This document shows, in pieces, positions 10,233 to 19,346 of a stretch of 64,000 nucleotides of DNA (positions within the stretch are counted from its first letter, which is position 1; every line of letters starts with the position of its first letter). The stretch spans positions 1-64,000 of the forward strand of contig NZ_ANNI01000008.1 of assembly GCF_000466745.1 (NCBI RefSeq). Direction: 5' to 3'. Both the position numbers and the translations under genes were made by a program. The notes beneath the pieces were generated by a model. The model was given only the letters and a program-made list of their open reading frames with translations. It did no database searches and was not told the origin of the DNA. Source of the stretch: Campylobacter concisus ATCC 51562. GTDB lineage: Bacteria > Campylobacterota > Campylobacteria > Campylobacterales > Campylobacteraceae.

Positions 10233-11251
10233 ATTATCAACATCCCGTCGCCGTATGAGTAAAATCTATACTTTTCATCAACTGCCGTTTTATAAATTCT
10301 CATCGTCTCTTCAAGCCCTATGAAGCTAGTAACTAGCATTATTAGAGTTGATTTTGGTAGATGAAAATTTGTAAGAAGGTAGTTTTGTCTAATTGGTTTA
10401 TTATTTAGGTTTAAAAATAACTTACAAAAGCCATTTGCTTGCTTGCTTCTTGCAAATTCTTCAACACATCTAGTAACCGTCGTGCCAACGCCAAGGATTG
10501 GTTTATTAGAATTTATAATCTCTTGAGCTTGCTCGCTTAGCTCGTAAAATTCTGAGTGCATTTTATGGTCATTTATATTTTGGCACTCCACGCCTTTAAA
10601 TGTCCCAGCGCCAACGTGGAGCGTAATGTAGGCTACTTCATGCTTTGCTTTTATCTGCTCTAACATTTGCTCACTTATGTGAAGGCTAGCTGTCGGAGCT
10701 GCCACTGCACCACTATTTTTAGCAAATATGCTTTGATACCAGCTCTCGTCATCCTTTGTATCGGCTCTTTTAATGTATGGCGGAAGCGGGACGTGACCAA
10801 TCTTTTCAAGCTCACTAAAAAGGTGAACATTATCAAGCAAAACGCCATTTTGCGTAAAATTTACCACCCTTGTGCCATCGTCATTTAGCTCAAGCACATT
10901 TACTTTTAGGTTATCAGGAAAATTTAAAATGCTACCAGCGCTTACTTTACCTCTTATATAGACGCTAAATTTATTCTCGCCTATGGGCTGGTTTAGCATC
11001 ACTTCGCAAGCCCCGCCGCTTTCTTTTTGTCCTAAAATGCGAGCTTTGATAACTTTTGTGTTATTAAAAATGACCGCTGCGTCCTCTGGGATAAGGCTGG
11101 AGAGATCTTTAAATTTGTAGTGTTTTATCTCTTTTGTATTTTTAAAATAGACAAGCAATCTTGCCTCTTCTTTTGGCAAAACTGGCTCTTTTGCGATGAG
11201 CTCTTCTGGCAAAAAATAATCATAACTTGAGACGTCGTTTATATTACTCAT
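10229..11251 (-). CDS. queA: tRNA preQ1(34) S-adenosylmethionine ribosyltransferase-isomerase
   Basis: Transfers the ribosyl part of SAM to preQ1 at tRNA position 34 to form epoxyqueuosine. Family motifs are visible in order: SSYDYFLPEELIAKEPVLP near the start, FNNTKVIKARI, GHVPLPPYIKR, then TASLHISEQML, HVGAGTFKGV and NFHLPKSTLIMLV. The 340 residues are normal. It overlaps tatC by eight bases and the degenerate kinase by four, so it lies in the leftward tatB-tatC-queA operon. Confidence 0.97.
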   Translation of the reverse strand: MSNINDVSSYDYFLPEELIAKEPVLPKEEARLLVYFKNTKEIKHYKFKDLSSLIPEDAAVIFNNTKVIKARILGQKESGGACEVMLNQPIGENKFSVYIRGKVSAGSILNFPDNLKVNVLELNDDGTRVVNFTQNGVLLDNVHLFSELEKIGHVPLPPYIKRADTKDDESWYQSIFAKNSGAVAAPTASLHISEQMLEQIKAKHEVAYITLHVGAGTFKGVECQNINDHKMHSEFYELSEQAQEIINSNKPILGVGTTVTRCVEEFARSKQANGFCKLFLNLNNKPIRQNYLLTNFHLPKSTLIMLVTSFIGLEETMRIYKTAVDEKYRFYSYGDGMLII

Positions 11252-12002
11252 CGCTTGCTACGTCGCTGTCTTGTTCTTCTTTTTCGTCTTCATCGTCGCT
11301 CTTGTTAGCTCTTTTGGCGACGATTATTGAAATTCCATAAAGTCCGATTAGTGGCAGTGCCATTAAGACTTGACTTATCACATCAGGTGGTGTAACGATG
11401 GCTGCAAAGATAAAGATGATAACAACAGCGTATCTGAAGTAATCTTTTAGCATCTTGTCATCGACAAGCCCGATCTTTGCTAAGAAAAATGTAATGACTG
11501 GTAGCTCAAATGAAATTCCAAAGCCAATTAGTAGTTTTGCAAAAAAGCCAACATACTCGCCAATGCTTGGTAGTGCCGTAAAGAGCTGGCCACCAAAATT
11601 TACCAAAAATGCAAAGCCAAGTGGAATCACCACGTAGTAACAAAACGCCGCCCCGCACGCAAACATAAATGAAGCTGAGATGACAAATGGGATCACATAT
11701 TTTTTTTCATTGTCATAAAGCCCAGGAGCGACAAATAGCCAAAACTGCCAAAAAATGATAGGTAGCGCGATCACGACACCAGCAAAAAATGCAACTTTCA
11801 TCGCTGTAAAAAATGGCTCTTGAATTTGAGTAAATATGATATTTGAGCCAGCTGGCAAGACCTGTTTTAGTGGTTCGCTCATCCATGCAAGCAGTGGGTT
11901 CCAAAACGTAAAGCAGATGCCAAAGCAGACAAAAACGCTTACTATGCTTATAAAAAGTCTCTTTCTAAGTTCGATTAAATGGGGTCTTAGCTCTTCAAAC
12001 AT
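11244..12002 (-). CDS. tatC: Sec-independent translocase subunit TatC
   Basis: TatC is the polytopic receptor for twin-arginine signal peptides. The 252-residue protein begins MFEELRPHLIELRKRLFIS, the conserved cytoplasmic N-terminus, and has six predicted transmembrane segments, with FWQFWLFVAPGLYDNEKKY in the first half. The C-terminal tail is very acidic (DDEDEKEEQDSDVASDE), longer than usual. tatB overlaps it by one base. The Tat-type transglutaminase at 38024-39103 is a probable client; the TatA gene is not in this window. Confidence 0.97.
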   Translation of the reverse strand: MFEELRPHLIELRKRLFISIVSVFVCFGICFTFWNPLLAWMSEPLKQVLPAGSNIIFTQIQEPFFTAMKVAFFAGVVIALPIIFWQFWLFVAPGLYDNEKKYVIPFVISASFMFACGAAFCYYVVIPLGFAFLVNFGGQLFTALPSIGEYVGFFAKLLIGFGISFELPVITFFLAKIGLVDDKMLKDYFRYAVVIIFIFAAIVTPPDVISQVLMALPLIGLYGISIIVAKRANKSDDEDEKEEQDSDVASDE

Positions 12003-12400
12003 TACGCCTCTTTTTTATCGTTTAAGATCGCATCTTTAACTAAATTTGTTGGATTTTGTATATTTTCTACCGTTTTCTTCGTGTCGCTTACGACGTTTTG
12101 TATGCTTTCAGTGACGTCGCTTGCGCTTTTCTTGATCTCGTCAAGCTCTTCAAAAGTAAGCTTTTTGCGCACACTTTGCGTGCTTTTAGTTATGCTTTCT
12201 TTATATTTTTGAGCATCTTCTTTTAGCTCAGCTATCTTCATTTCTTGATCAAATGTTGATTTTGCGTCGTTTATGCCTTTTTTAAACATTTTTAGAAATT
12301 TTGCAATCTGAACCATCGCGCTTGGCAGCTTGTCAGGACCTAAAACTAACACTGCAATAATGGCGATAACTAAGATTTCAGAAAAACTCATTCCAAACAT
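12002..12400 (-). CDS. tatB: Sec-independent translocase subunit TatB
   Basis: The protein has one N-terminal transmembrane helix (about 5-21), a hinge at VLGPDKLP, an amphipathic helix with FLKMFKKGIND, then a long charged helical tail to residue 132. That layout and length fit TatB rather than the shorter TatA, and adjacency to tatC supports it. It would form the substrate-binding complex with TatC in the inner membrane. It starts about 68 bases after hemW and probably begins the tat operon. Confidence 0.92.
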   Translation of the reverse strand: MFGMSFSEILVIAIIAVLVLGPDKLPSAMVQIAKFLKMFKKGINDAKSTFDQEMKIAELKEDAQKYKESITKSTQSVRKKLTFEELDEIKKSASDVTESIQNVVSDTKKTVENIQNPTNLVKDAILNDKKEA

Positions 12401-12467
12401 TTTTGCCTCTATTAAATTTTATTTAAGCTTTGTATTTTATCTTGACTTTGCTCAAAATTTTATAAAT

Positions 12468-13514
12468 TTAGCCCTCGATAAAGAGTGCGATCTCGTCACT
12501 TAGTAAGAAATTTGGATTGTAAAATTTACCATTTTTAAAGAGCAGTTTTTCATTTTCTACAAGTATATTTGCTCTTTTTATCTGAGCCTCACTTAAGCGT
12601 CCAGCCTCCACGCCAACTATGCTTCTAAGCCCTAAAAATATATGCTCTCTTACTAGCTCACTCTCGTTTAAAATTTCTTTTTCTCTGTAAGTTGGCTGTG
12701 AAATGTAGGCATCTATGCTATTTTTGGCGTAGTATCTCGTGCCATCCACGAAGCCCACGCTATAAGCCCCTACACCAAGGTAGTTTTTGCCCTGCCAGTA
12801 GCCAAGATTATGTTTGCAAATTTGCCCGTAATTTGAAATTTCATACTGCCCAAAGCCAGCAAGCCCAATTTGCTCTATCATAAATTTAGCCAAAGTGTCA
12901 CTATCCTTTTTATAGCTTTTTTTGCCAGCAAATGGGGTGTTTTCTTCAAGAGTGAGCGAGTAGGCGCTTAGATGCGTGATAGCAAGGCTTTTTAGATTTT
13001 CAGTTTCAGCCAAAAGGCGTTTTTTAGTATCAAATTTGGTGTCGTAGATGAGGTCTAAATTTATATTGCTAAAGCCAGCTGTCTGGGCATTTTCAACTGC
13101 TTTAAAAATTTGCTCCCTGCTGTGAATGCGCCCAAGAAATTTAAGCTTATCTTCAAAAAAGCTTTGCGCGCCAAAGCTTATGCGGTTTGCGCCTAAATTT
13201 TTAACATGCTTTAGCCAAGCAAGGCTTGCTGAGTTTGGATTTGCTTCAAGTGTAATCTCGGTTGTTGGTGTGCAAAGAGGCGCTAAAATGCTAAAAATTT
13301 CATCATAAAGCTTAGCATTTACCGCACTTGGTGTGCCACCACCAAAAAAGATAGTAGAAATTTCTTTTACATTTTGGTTTTTTAGCTGAAAATTTAGATC
13401 AAGAACTAGCGCTTGAAAATAAGTGCTAACCTTGTTAAATTCGTCATCGCTTGAGCCAAAAGCACAATAAGGACATTTGCTTTCGCAAAATGGCACGTGG
13501 ATATAAACTTGCAA
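12468..13514 (-). CDS. hemW: Radical SAM heme chaperone HemW (HemN-like)
   Basis: The 348-residue radical SAM protein starts MQVYIHVPFCESKCPYCAF. Cys10, Cys14 and Cys17 bind the 4Fe-4S/SAM cluster. The fourth Cys of HemN (CxxxCxxCxC) is missing, which points to the heme chaperone HemW rather than a coproporphyrinogen oxidase. FFGGGTPSAV, RISFGAQSF and NLDLIYD are also family motifs. The length is shorter than HemN (about 450), again fitting HemW. It lies between the AraC gene and tatB, all leftward. Confidence 0.88.
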   Translation of the reverse strand: MQVYIHVPFCESKCPYCAFGSSDDEFNKVSTYFQALVLDLNFQLKNQNVKEISTIFFGGGTPSAVNAKLYDEIFSILAPLCTPTTEITLEANPNSASLAWLKHVKNLGANRISFGAQSFFEDKLKFLGRIHSREQIFKAVENAQTAGFSNINLDLIYDTKFDTKKRLLAETENLKSLAITHLSAYSLTLEENTPFAGKKSYKKDSDTLAKFMIEQIGLAGFGQYEISNYGQICKHNLGYWQGKNYLGVGAYSVGFVDGTRYYAKNSIDAYISQPTYREKEILNESELVREHIFLGLRSIVGVEAGRLSEAQIKRANILVENEKLLFKNGKFYNPNFLLSDEIALFIEG

Positions 13515-13567
13515 ATTTCTCTCTTTAAAATTTTGGCGATTATAAGAAATTTGGCATTTATAGCAGT

Positions 13568-14464
13568 TTAAAAGTAGCTTTTTGTCTTTAAGAGTTTGCT
13601 TGGCAAAAAGCCAAAATTTATCTTAAAAATTTTTGCAAAATGTGCAGTATTTGCGTAGCCTACGATATTTGCGGCTTCTTTTATGCTAATATCGTTTTGC
13701 TCCAAAAGAGTAAAAGCTAGCTTTAGACGCTCTTTTGCTAAGAGTTGGTAGATCGTATCTTTGAAAAATAGCTTAAAATTTTTCTTTAGCCAAAAGTCAT
13801 TTGTGCCACAAAGATGGGCTAGCTCCTTGATGCTTGGAGGATTTTGCATACGACTTAGCAAGATCATTTTAGCCTTTAAAAGAGTTTTTTCTTCATCGCT
13901 GCTAAGTGAAATTTCGCGCTCTTTTCGTATTTTACTTTTATAAATAAGCTCTAAAATTTTTGACTCGGTAAAGATTTCCCTCATCGCGCCTTCATATAAA
14001 TTTGTCGTCTCAAGCTCATTTAAAACGCAAATTTGAGCTAAATCTTTTTTGTATTTTAATAGCTCAAATTTATCATCAAATCTAAGTCCAGCAAATATCT
14101 CAAGCTTATTTGCATAGCTTTCGTCAAAAAGTAGTGTTTTTGTCTTATAAAATTTATTTTGATACTCAAAGACACCTTTAAAATCATCATTAACAAGCCC
14201 AATGCAAAATTCATCTTTGTTTAAAATATACTCTTTTCTATCAAGCTTAAAGCAAAGATCGTTTTTATCCTCATTAAACATTAAAAATAGGTATTTTTTA
14301 GACTTGTGACGATCTCTTTTTATCTTGCCATTACATAAAATTTCACTTTTTAGATAGCTGATGCCACTGCTTTGCTTGAAAAACTCCACGCTTACTTGTT
14401 TTTCCTTTTGAGATATTTTGCTCGTTCCATATTTTTTGTCCAAATTTATCATTTTATCCCTCAA
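13568..14464 (-). CDS. AraC-family transcriptional regulator of the iron module
   Basis: The C-terminal hundred residues of this 298-residue protein are an AraC DNA-binding domain with two helix-turn-helix motifs: PSIKELAHLCGTNDFWLKKN, then ISIKEAANIVGYANTAHFAK ending FGFLPSKLL. The N-terminal two thirds are not recognisable and would sense a ligand. It is divergent from the TonB receptor gene across a 94-base gap with a Fur-box-like site, the layout of PchR-type regulators activated by a ferric siderophore. The actual ligand is unknown. Confidence 0.85.
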   Translation of the reverse strand: MRDKMINLDKKYGTSKISQKEKQVSVEFFKQSSGISYLKSEILCNGKIKRDRHKSKKYLFLMFNEDKNDLCFKLDRKEYILNKDEFCIGLVNDDFKGVFEYQNKFYKTKTLLFDESYANKLEIFAGLRFDDKFELLKYKKDLAQICVLNELETTNLYEGAMREIFTESKILELIYKSKIRKEREISLSSDEEKTLLKAKMILLSRMQNPPSIKELAHLCGTNDFWLKKNFKLFFKDTIYQLLAKERLKLAFTLLEQNDISIKEAANIVGYANTAHFAKIFKINFGFLPSKLLKTKSYF

Positions 14465-14496
14465 GCGTTAAATTTAATCCCTTTAGCGTTACGTGT

Positions 14497-14515
14497 GATA
14501 TTGATAACGATTATT
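14497..14515. promoter_or_regulatory. Candidate Fur box
   Basis: GATATTGATAACGATTATT matches the classical Fur-box consensus GATAATGATAATCATTATC at 15 of 19 positions. It lies between the divergent AraC and TonB-receptor genes, 44 bases before the receptor start. Iron-dependent repression by Fur of one or both genes is inferred. Confidence 0.75.
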
Positions 14516-14558
14516 TAATTTTAGTAAAATGTGCATTAAATTTTTATAAGGAGTTTTT

Positions 14559-16517
14559 GTGAAAAGTGCATTAAAAATTTCTATTTGTGCGGCAATTTTT
14601 ATAAATTTACCGCTTTTTGCAAATGAAGATAAGGTTCTACCAGAAGTTAAAGTGGTGAGTGCGACAGGATTTGAGCAAAATATCAAAGACGCACCAGCAA
14701 CGCTTAGTGTTATAACTAAAGAGGCATTAGAAAAGAAAAATCACAAAGATATCGAGAGCATGACCAAAGATATCCCAAGTCTTTTTGGAGCAACTCTTGG
14801 GGCAGCAAATAGACGAGGAATTTCTATTCGAGGTCTTTCTCAAAGACATACAAAAATTTTAGTAAATGGCATGCCAGTACCCGGTGATAACGCCTATAAA
14901 GGGCTTAGAAGCGTTGGAGGCTCATATAGTTTCATTCCGCCAGCAAGTGCGATAAGCCGTATTGAAGTGATACGTGGACCTATGAGCTCGCTTTATGGAA
15001 GTGACGCACTAGGCGGAGTTATAAATATTATTATAGATGAGTTTAGTAATGAATTTGGTGCAAATCTTGGCTCAAGTTATAAATTTGCTAGAAATAAAAA
15101 TATAAGTGGCGAGCTTTACAATAGCCTTTATTTGCACTCTGGACTAATTGACGATGTTTTAAGTGTTTCTGTTTATGGTAAAAATTTAAATAAATCAGAA
15201 GATAAAATTTCTTATGCAAATAGAGAGCAAAAGGATAGAAATTTTGGTGCAAAGCTATTTTTTAAGCCAAATGAAAATAATGATCTTACACTTGAGCTTG
15301 CAAGAAGCGATCTGAAATTTAAAAGAACTAAAGGCAAAACTTTAGCCTCTGGCACAAATAATAGCTCAGTAGATCTTGAGCGAATAAAGGGCGATGTGAT
15401 AAATTTAAGCCATGAAGCAAGGCTTGATAATATCTTGCTTCAAAGCTATTTATCTTACGGCAAGATAAAAGAGATAGCACAACAAAATTTGACGTTAAAG
15501 ACTCTAAATTTTGATACAAAAGGCTCATATTTTACCGATAATAATGCCTTTACATTAGGACTAAATGCTAAAAAAGAAAAACTTGACGAAAAGGCTACCA
15601 CAGCAGATGCGGCAAATGTAAAAAGATATGATGTTTCACTTTACGGCGAGGATGACTATCACCTTACAAAAGATTTTATCTTAAGTACTGGTATTCGTTA
15701 TAACTACGATGAGAACTATGGCTCGCACGTTTCACCAAGAATTTATGGTATCTATAACTTAAGCGACTTTTTTGCTCTAAAAGGCGGAGTTAGCACAGGT
15801 TATGCGACACCTGATATCAAGCAGCGAACACAAGATCTTGCGTTGCCATTTGCTGGGGGACTTGGAGCACAGCTTTGTAGAAGTAGCCTTAAGCCAGAGA
15901 CAAGCGTAAGCTATGAATTTGGTGGCGTTTATAATAATAATGAAGGTTTTGAAACGTCTTTAACTGGCTTTTACACAAGCTTTAAGGACATGTTGGGTAC
16001 ACAGAGTATCTGCACTCCAAGACCTGGCAATCCTTGCAAGCACAAAGGTAAAATTTACCGCCGCGGAATTTGGGAAAGTGTAAATATCGGCAAAGCTGAA
16101 ATTTACGGAGTTGAGTTAACAAATGAGTGGCAGGTGACAAATGCTCTTAGGCTAAATCAAAGCTACGTCTATACAAAATCAAAACAAAAAGATGGATCAG
16201 AAGTTGGCAAAAGCTTAAACAACTATCCGCTTCATACATTTAAATTTGGAGCGAACTACGAGCTAAATAGATGGCTAAATTTCTGGTCACAGATAAATTA
16301 TTATGGTAGAACCAAAGAATCTCTTAGCTATGATGATGACATGAGAGCTTATGTGATCGCAGATCTTGGCATAAACTACAATGTAACCAAAAATTTCAGC
16401 CTAAACTTAAGCGTTTATAATCTCTTTAACGAGTTTTTTACGACAAGATCAGGCAGATACGATATTTTGATAGTCGATGGACAAAAGATCGAGCTTGGCT
16501 TTAATTTGAAGTTTTAA
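14559..16517 (+). CDS. TonB-dependent outer membrane receptor (probable ferric siderophore)
   Basis: The 652-residue protein has a signal peptide (about 1-21, cut near LFA-NED). A plug domain (about 30-165) follows, with ISIRGLSQRHTKILVNGMP and IEVIRGPMSSLYGSDALGGVINII. The rest is a beta-barrel ending in a C-terminal Phe. These match the FepA/CirA/CfrA-like receptor group. The start is GTG, with AAGGAG six bases upstream. It sits next to an AraC regulator, a Fur-box-like site and a PepSY membrane protein, which supports ferric siderophore uptake. A loop with three Cys residues lies near 480-500. The ligand cannot be told from sequence. Confidence 0.92.
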   Translation: MKSALKISICAAIFINLPLFANEDKVLPEVKVVSATGFEQNIKDAPATLSVITKEALEKKNHKDIESMTKDIPSLFGATLGAANRRGISIRGLSQRHTKILVNGMPVPGDNAYKGLRSVGGSYSFIPPASAISRIEVIRGPMSSLYGSDALGGVINIIIDEFSNEFGANLGSSYKFARNKNISGELYNSLYLHSGLIDDVLSVSVYGKNLNKSEDKISYANREQKDRNFGAKLFFKPNENNDLTLELARSDLKFKRTKGKTLASGTNNSSVDLERIKGDVINLSHEARLDNILLQSYLSYGKIKEIAQQNLTLKTLNFDTKGSYFTDNNAFTLGLNAKKEKLDEKATTADAANVKRYDVSLYGEDDYHLTKDFILSTGIRYNYDENYGSHVSPRIYGIYNLSDFFALKGGVSTGYATPDIKQRTQDLALPFAGGLGAQLCRSSLKPETSVSYEFGGVYNNNEGFETSLTGFYTSFKDMLGTQSICTPRPGNPCKHKGKIYRRGIWESVNIGKAEIYGVELTNEWQVTNALRLNQSYVYTKSKQKDGSEVGKSLNNYPLHTFKFGANYELNRWLNFWSQINYYGRTKESLSYDDDMRAYVIADLGINYNVTKNFSLNLSVYNLFNEFFTTRSGRYDILIVDGQKIELGFNLKF

Positions 16518-16518
16518 A

Positions 16519-17616
16519 ATGTTTAAAATTTGGCGGAAATTTCATTTAATTTTAGCTCTTATCTTTGCTTTGCCACTTTTGATAATCTCAATTAGTGGAG
16601 CAATTATTTCGTATCATGATGAGATAATTGAGGCTTTTAGCAAAGATAAGATAGACATAGCAACTAATAAAAGTGCTTTAAAAATAGATGAAATTTTAAA
16701 GGTCTTTAATAAGATCAGGCCAAATTTTAACCTTAGTTATATAAAGATAAAAGGCGAGGCAAATAGGGCTTATGTGTTAAGCGGCACAAGCGAGAATGGC
16801 GAGTTTAAGTCATTCTTTGTAGATCCTTATACGGGCGAGATAGTCTCTGAAAATAGCGTGGAAAAATTTATAGGACTAGCTTTAAATTTACATAAAAATC
16901 TAGGACTAGCTCTATTTAAAAATGAAAATTTATCTAAATTTGCAAGTGAGCTAGTGGCGATTTCAACGCTTGCACTACTTGTGATTTTAATAACTGGAGC
17001 GTTTATACATTTTTGGAGATTTAGAAGCAAATTTATTAACGCCTTTAAGCTAAATCTAAAGGCAAAGAAGTTTGCATTTTTATATTCGTTGCACGGATTT
17101 TTAGGGCTTTATTTGGGGGCCATTTTGCTTATTATCTGTATTAGCGGTCTATACTTTTCTTATGAGAGCTTTGCTAAGGTTATAAATCAAATTTGTGGCG
17201 AAGAGAAGGTATTTAAAAAGCCAAATTTTACTAGCAAAAATGGTTTTAGCCTAAATGATGAGCAAAAGGTAGAAAATCTTCAAAAAGCTTATGAAATTTT
17301 TACTTTAAAATTTGGAAATGAGTTTGATGCTTTAAATTTTATTCTCAATAAAGATGGCGTAAAATTTATGATCTTTTACTTGCCAAAAGGCGCTAGTGAG
17401 AGTGATGGCGTTAGGTTTGTAGTCGATACGGCAAGTGGAGAAATTTTAAAAAACACCATGCCAAAATCTTTTGAAATTTATAAATTTATGCTTGATCTGC
17501 ACGCTGGATATACATTTGGGGAGGCTGGAAAATTTATCTTTTTTATGGCTTCTTGTGGAGTTGGCGTGCTACTTTTTAGCGGCTGCGAGATTTACTACAA
17601 ACGTCGTAAAAAGTAG
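16519..17616 (+). CDS. PepSY-associated inner membrane protein (PiuB-like)
   Basis: The 365-residue protein has four predicted transmembrane helices: about 10-32, 140-165, 190-213 and 335-357. Two periplasmic PepSY-like regions (about 40-130 and 220-320) lie between, with FFVDPYTGEIV and FVVDTASGEIL. Conserved His residues sit in or near the helices (KFHLILAL, LHKNLG, LHGFLGLYLGA, DLHAGYTFGE). PiuB-type proteins often sit beside TonB receptors, and some act in ferric siderophore reduction. It starts one base after the receptor stop, so the pair is an operon. Function is inferred from context. Confidence 0.82.
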   Translation: MFKIWRKFHLILALIFALPLLIISISGAIISYHDEIIEAFSKDKIDIATNKSALKIDEILKVFNKIRPNFNLSYIKIKGEANRAYVLSGTSENGEFKSFFVDPYTGEIVSENSVEKFIGLALNLHKNLGLALFKNENLSKFASELVAISTLALLVILITGAFIHFWRFRSKFINAFKLNLKAKKFAFLYSLHGFLGLYLGAILLIICISGLYFSYESFAKVINQICGEEKVFKKPNFTSKNGFSLNDEQKVENLQKAYEIFTLKFGNEFDALNFILNKDGVKFMIFYLPKGASESDGVRFVVDTASGEILKNTMPKSFEIYKFMLDLHAGYTFGEAGKFIFFMASCGVGVLLFSGCEIYYKRRKK

Positions 17617-17679
17617 TTTTATTTATCTATCTCTTAACTCTTTTTAGTTATTATCCCAAATAAAATTTTTGGAAAAATC

Positions 17680-18144
17680 ATGCAAAAAAAATACAGACCA
17701 AATGTGGCAGCTGTTATTTTGTCTAGCTTGTATCCATTTAAATGTGAAATTTTAGTCGCAAAAAGGGTGGATATGGACGATATTTGGCAGTTTCCTCAAG
17801 GTGGAATAGATGAAGGTGAGAGTCCAAAGCAGGCCTTAAAAAGGGAGCTTAAAGAAGAGATCGGAACTGATAAAATCGATATCTTAGATGAGTATCCGCA
17901 GTGGCTAAGCTACGACTTTCCAGCAAACGCGGCAAAGAAATTTTATCCATTTGATGGACAGACGCAAAAATATTTTTTGGTTAGACTTAAAAATGGAGCC
18001 AGCATAAATTTAAAGACAGAGCATCCAGAGTTTAGCGAGTATAAATTTGTAGATTTTGGTAGAAGCTTAGAGGGAATAAATCACTTTAAAAAGCCTATTT
18101 ATGAAAAGGTTTTGAGTTATTTTAAAGAGAAAGGATATTTTTGA
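17680..18144 (+). CDS. rppH: RNA pyrophosphohydrolase (Nudix)
   Basis: A Nudix hydrolase that removes pyrophosphate from the 5' end of mRNA, or hydrolyses dinucleoside polyphosphates. The complete Nudix box occupies residues 41-62 (GG at 41-42, RELKEEIG at 55-62). The DDIWQFPQGG start and the LSYDFP segment are typical of RppH/NudH, and 154 residues is the usual length. Its stop overlaps the lysC start. It resumes the housekeeping run after the iron module. Confidence 0.93.
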   Translation: MQKKYRPNVAAVILSSLYPFKCEILVAKRVDMDDIWQFPQGGIDEGESPKQALKRELKEEIGTDKIDILDEYPQWLSYDFPANAAKKFYPFDGQTQKYFLVRLKNGASINLKTEHPEFSEYKFVDFGRSLEGINHFKKPIYEKVLSYFKEKGYF

Positions 18145-19346
18145 TGTTGATCGTTCAAAAATTTGGCGGAACTAGCGTAGGAACACTTGAACGCATCGAA
18201 GCTGTGGCAAATAGAGTCATTGAGACAAAAAATAGCGGTGCAGACGTAGTTGTGGTAGTTTCTGCGATGAGCGGAGTTACAAATCAATTGGTTGAATATA
18301 GTGAGTATTTTTCAAAACATCCAGATGGCGTCGCCACTGATATGCTTTTAAGCTCTGGAGAGCAAGTAACGACCGCACTTTTAACGATCGCACTTAATGC
18401 AAAAGGCTATGCGTGTGTGGGTATGACAGGTGCGATGGCAGGCATAATTACTGATGATATTCATACAAAAGCAAGGATCGAAAGGATAGAGACTGCTAGG
18501 CTAAAAGCCGAGCTAAAAGCTGGCAAAATCGTAGTTGTAGCTGGCTTTCAAGGTATAGATGAAAAAGGTAATATCACAACCCTTGGTAGAGGCGGTAGTG
18601 ACCTTAGTGCAGTTGCATTAGCAGGTGCGCTTGATGCTGATCTATGCGAAATTTTTACCGATGTTGATGGCGTTTATACGACTGATCCAAGGATAGAAAA
18701 AAAGGCAAAAAAACTTGAGAAAATAAGCTATGATGAGATGCTTGAGCTCGCTTCTGCTGGCGCAAAGGTACTACAAAATCGCTCAGTCGAGCTAGCAAAA
18801 AAACTAAATGTAAAACTCATTACAAGAAGTAGTTTTAATCACAACGAAGGTACATTAATAGCAAAGGAAGATGACAATATGGAAGCAGTTTTAGTAAGCG
18901 GAATAGCACTAGATAAAAATCAAGCAAGAGTAACACTAAGGGGCGTAGTTGATAAGCCTGGCATTGCAGCAGAAATTTTTACAGCTTTAGCTCATGAAAA
19001 TATAAACGTAGATATGATAATCCAAAACGTAGGACATGACGGAACTACAAATTTAGGCTTTACAGTGCCACAAAATGAGCTTGAGCTAGCAAAAGAGACT
19101 ATGCAAAAGCTCTCAGCTGCAAAACATATAGAATTTGATGACGCTATCGTGAAAGTTTCAGTGATTGGAGTTGGCATGAAGAGCCATAGCGGTGTAGCAT
19201 GTTTAGCATTTGAAACGCTTGCAAAAGAGGGTATAAATATCCAAATGATCTCAACAAGCGAGATAAAAATTTCAATGATTGTTGATCAAAAATATGGCGA
19301 GCTAGCGGTTCGCGTACTTCACGATGCTTATAAGCTAGATAAATAA
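18144..19346 (+). CDS. lysC: Aspartate kinase
   Basis: Phosphorylates aspartate in the first step of lysine, threonine and methionine synthesis; DAP for peptidoglycan also comes from this route. The start MLIVQKFGGTSVG, the catalytic GRGGSDLSAVAL and FTDVDGVYTTDPR are clear. Two ACT regulatory domains follow from about residue 260, so allosteric feedback is likely. About 400 residues is typical of monofunctional enzymes. I choose the ATG at 18144 over the TTG one codon upstream because it forms a TGATG overlap with the rppH stop and follows AAGGA. Confidence 0.97.
   Translation: MLIVQKFGGTSVGTLERIEAVANRVIETKNSGADVVVVVSAMSGVTNQLVEYSEYFSKHPDGVATDMLLSSGEQVTTALLTIALNAKGYACVGMTGAMAGIITDDIHTKARIERIETARLKAELKAGKIVVVAGFQGIDEKGNITTLGRGGSDLSAVALAGALDADLCEIFTDVDGVYTTDPRIEKKAKKLEKISYDEMLELASAGAKVLQNRSVELAKKLNVKLITRSSFNHNEGTLIAKEDDNMEAVLVSGIALDKNQARVTLRGVVDKPGIAAEIFTALAHENINVDMIIQNVGHDGTTNLGFTVPQNELELAKETMQKLSAAKHIEFDDAIVKVSVIGVGMKSHSGVACLAFETLAKEGINIQMISTSEIKISMIVDQKYGELAVRVLHDAYKLDK

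Noticed and set aside
13126..13308. Many 60-150 codon frames antisense to core genes (for example inside hemW, folP, ligA and flhA)
   Set aside because: They are shadows in other frames of genes with clear family motifs, and lack their own start signals and domains.
12468..13514. Oxygen-independent coproporphyrinogen III oxidase (HemN)
   Set aside because: The fourth Cys of the CxxxCxxCxC motif is absent and the protein is about 100 residues too short; HemW fits better.
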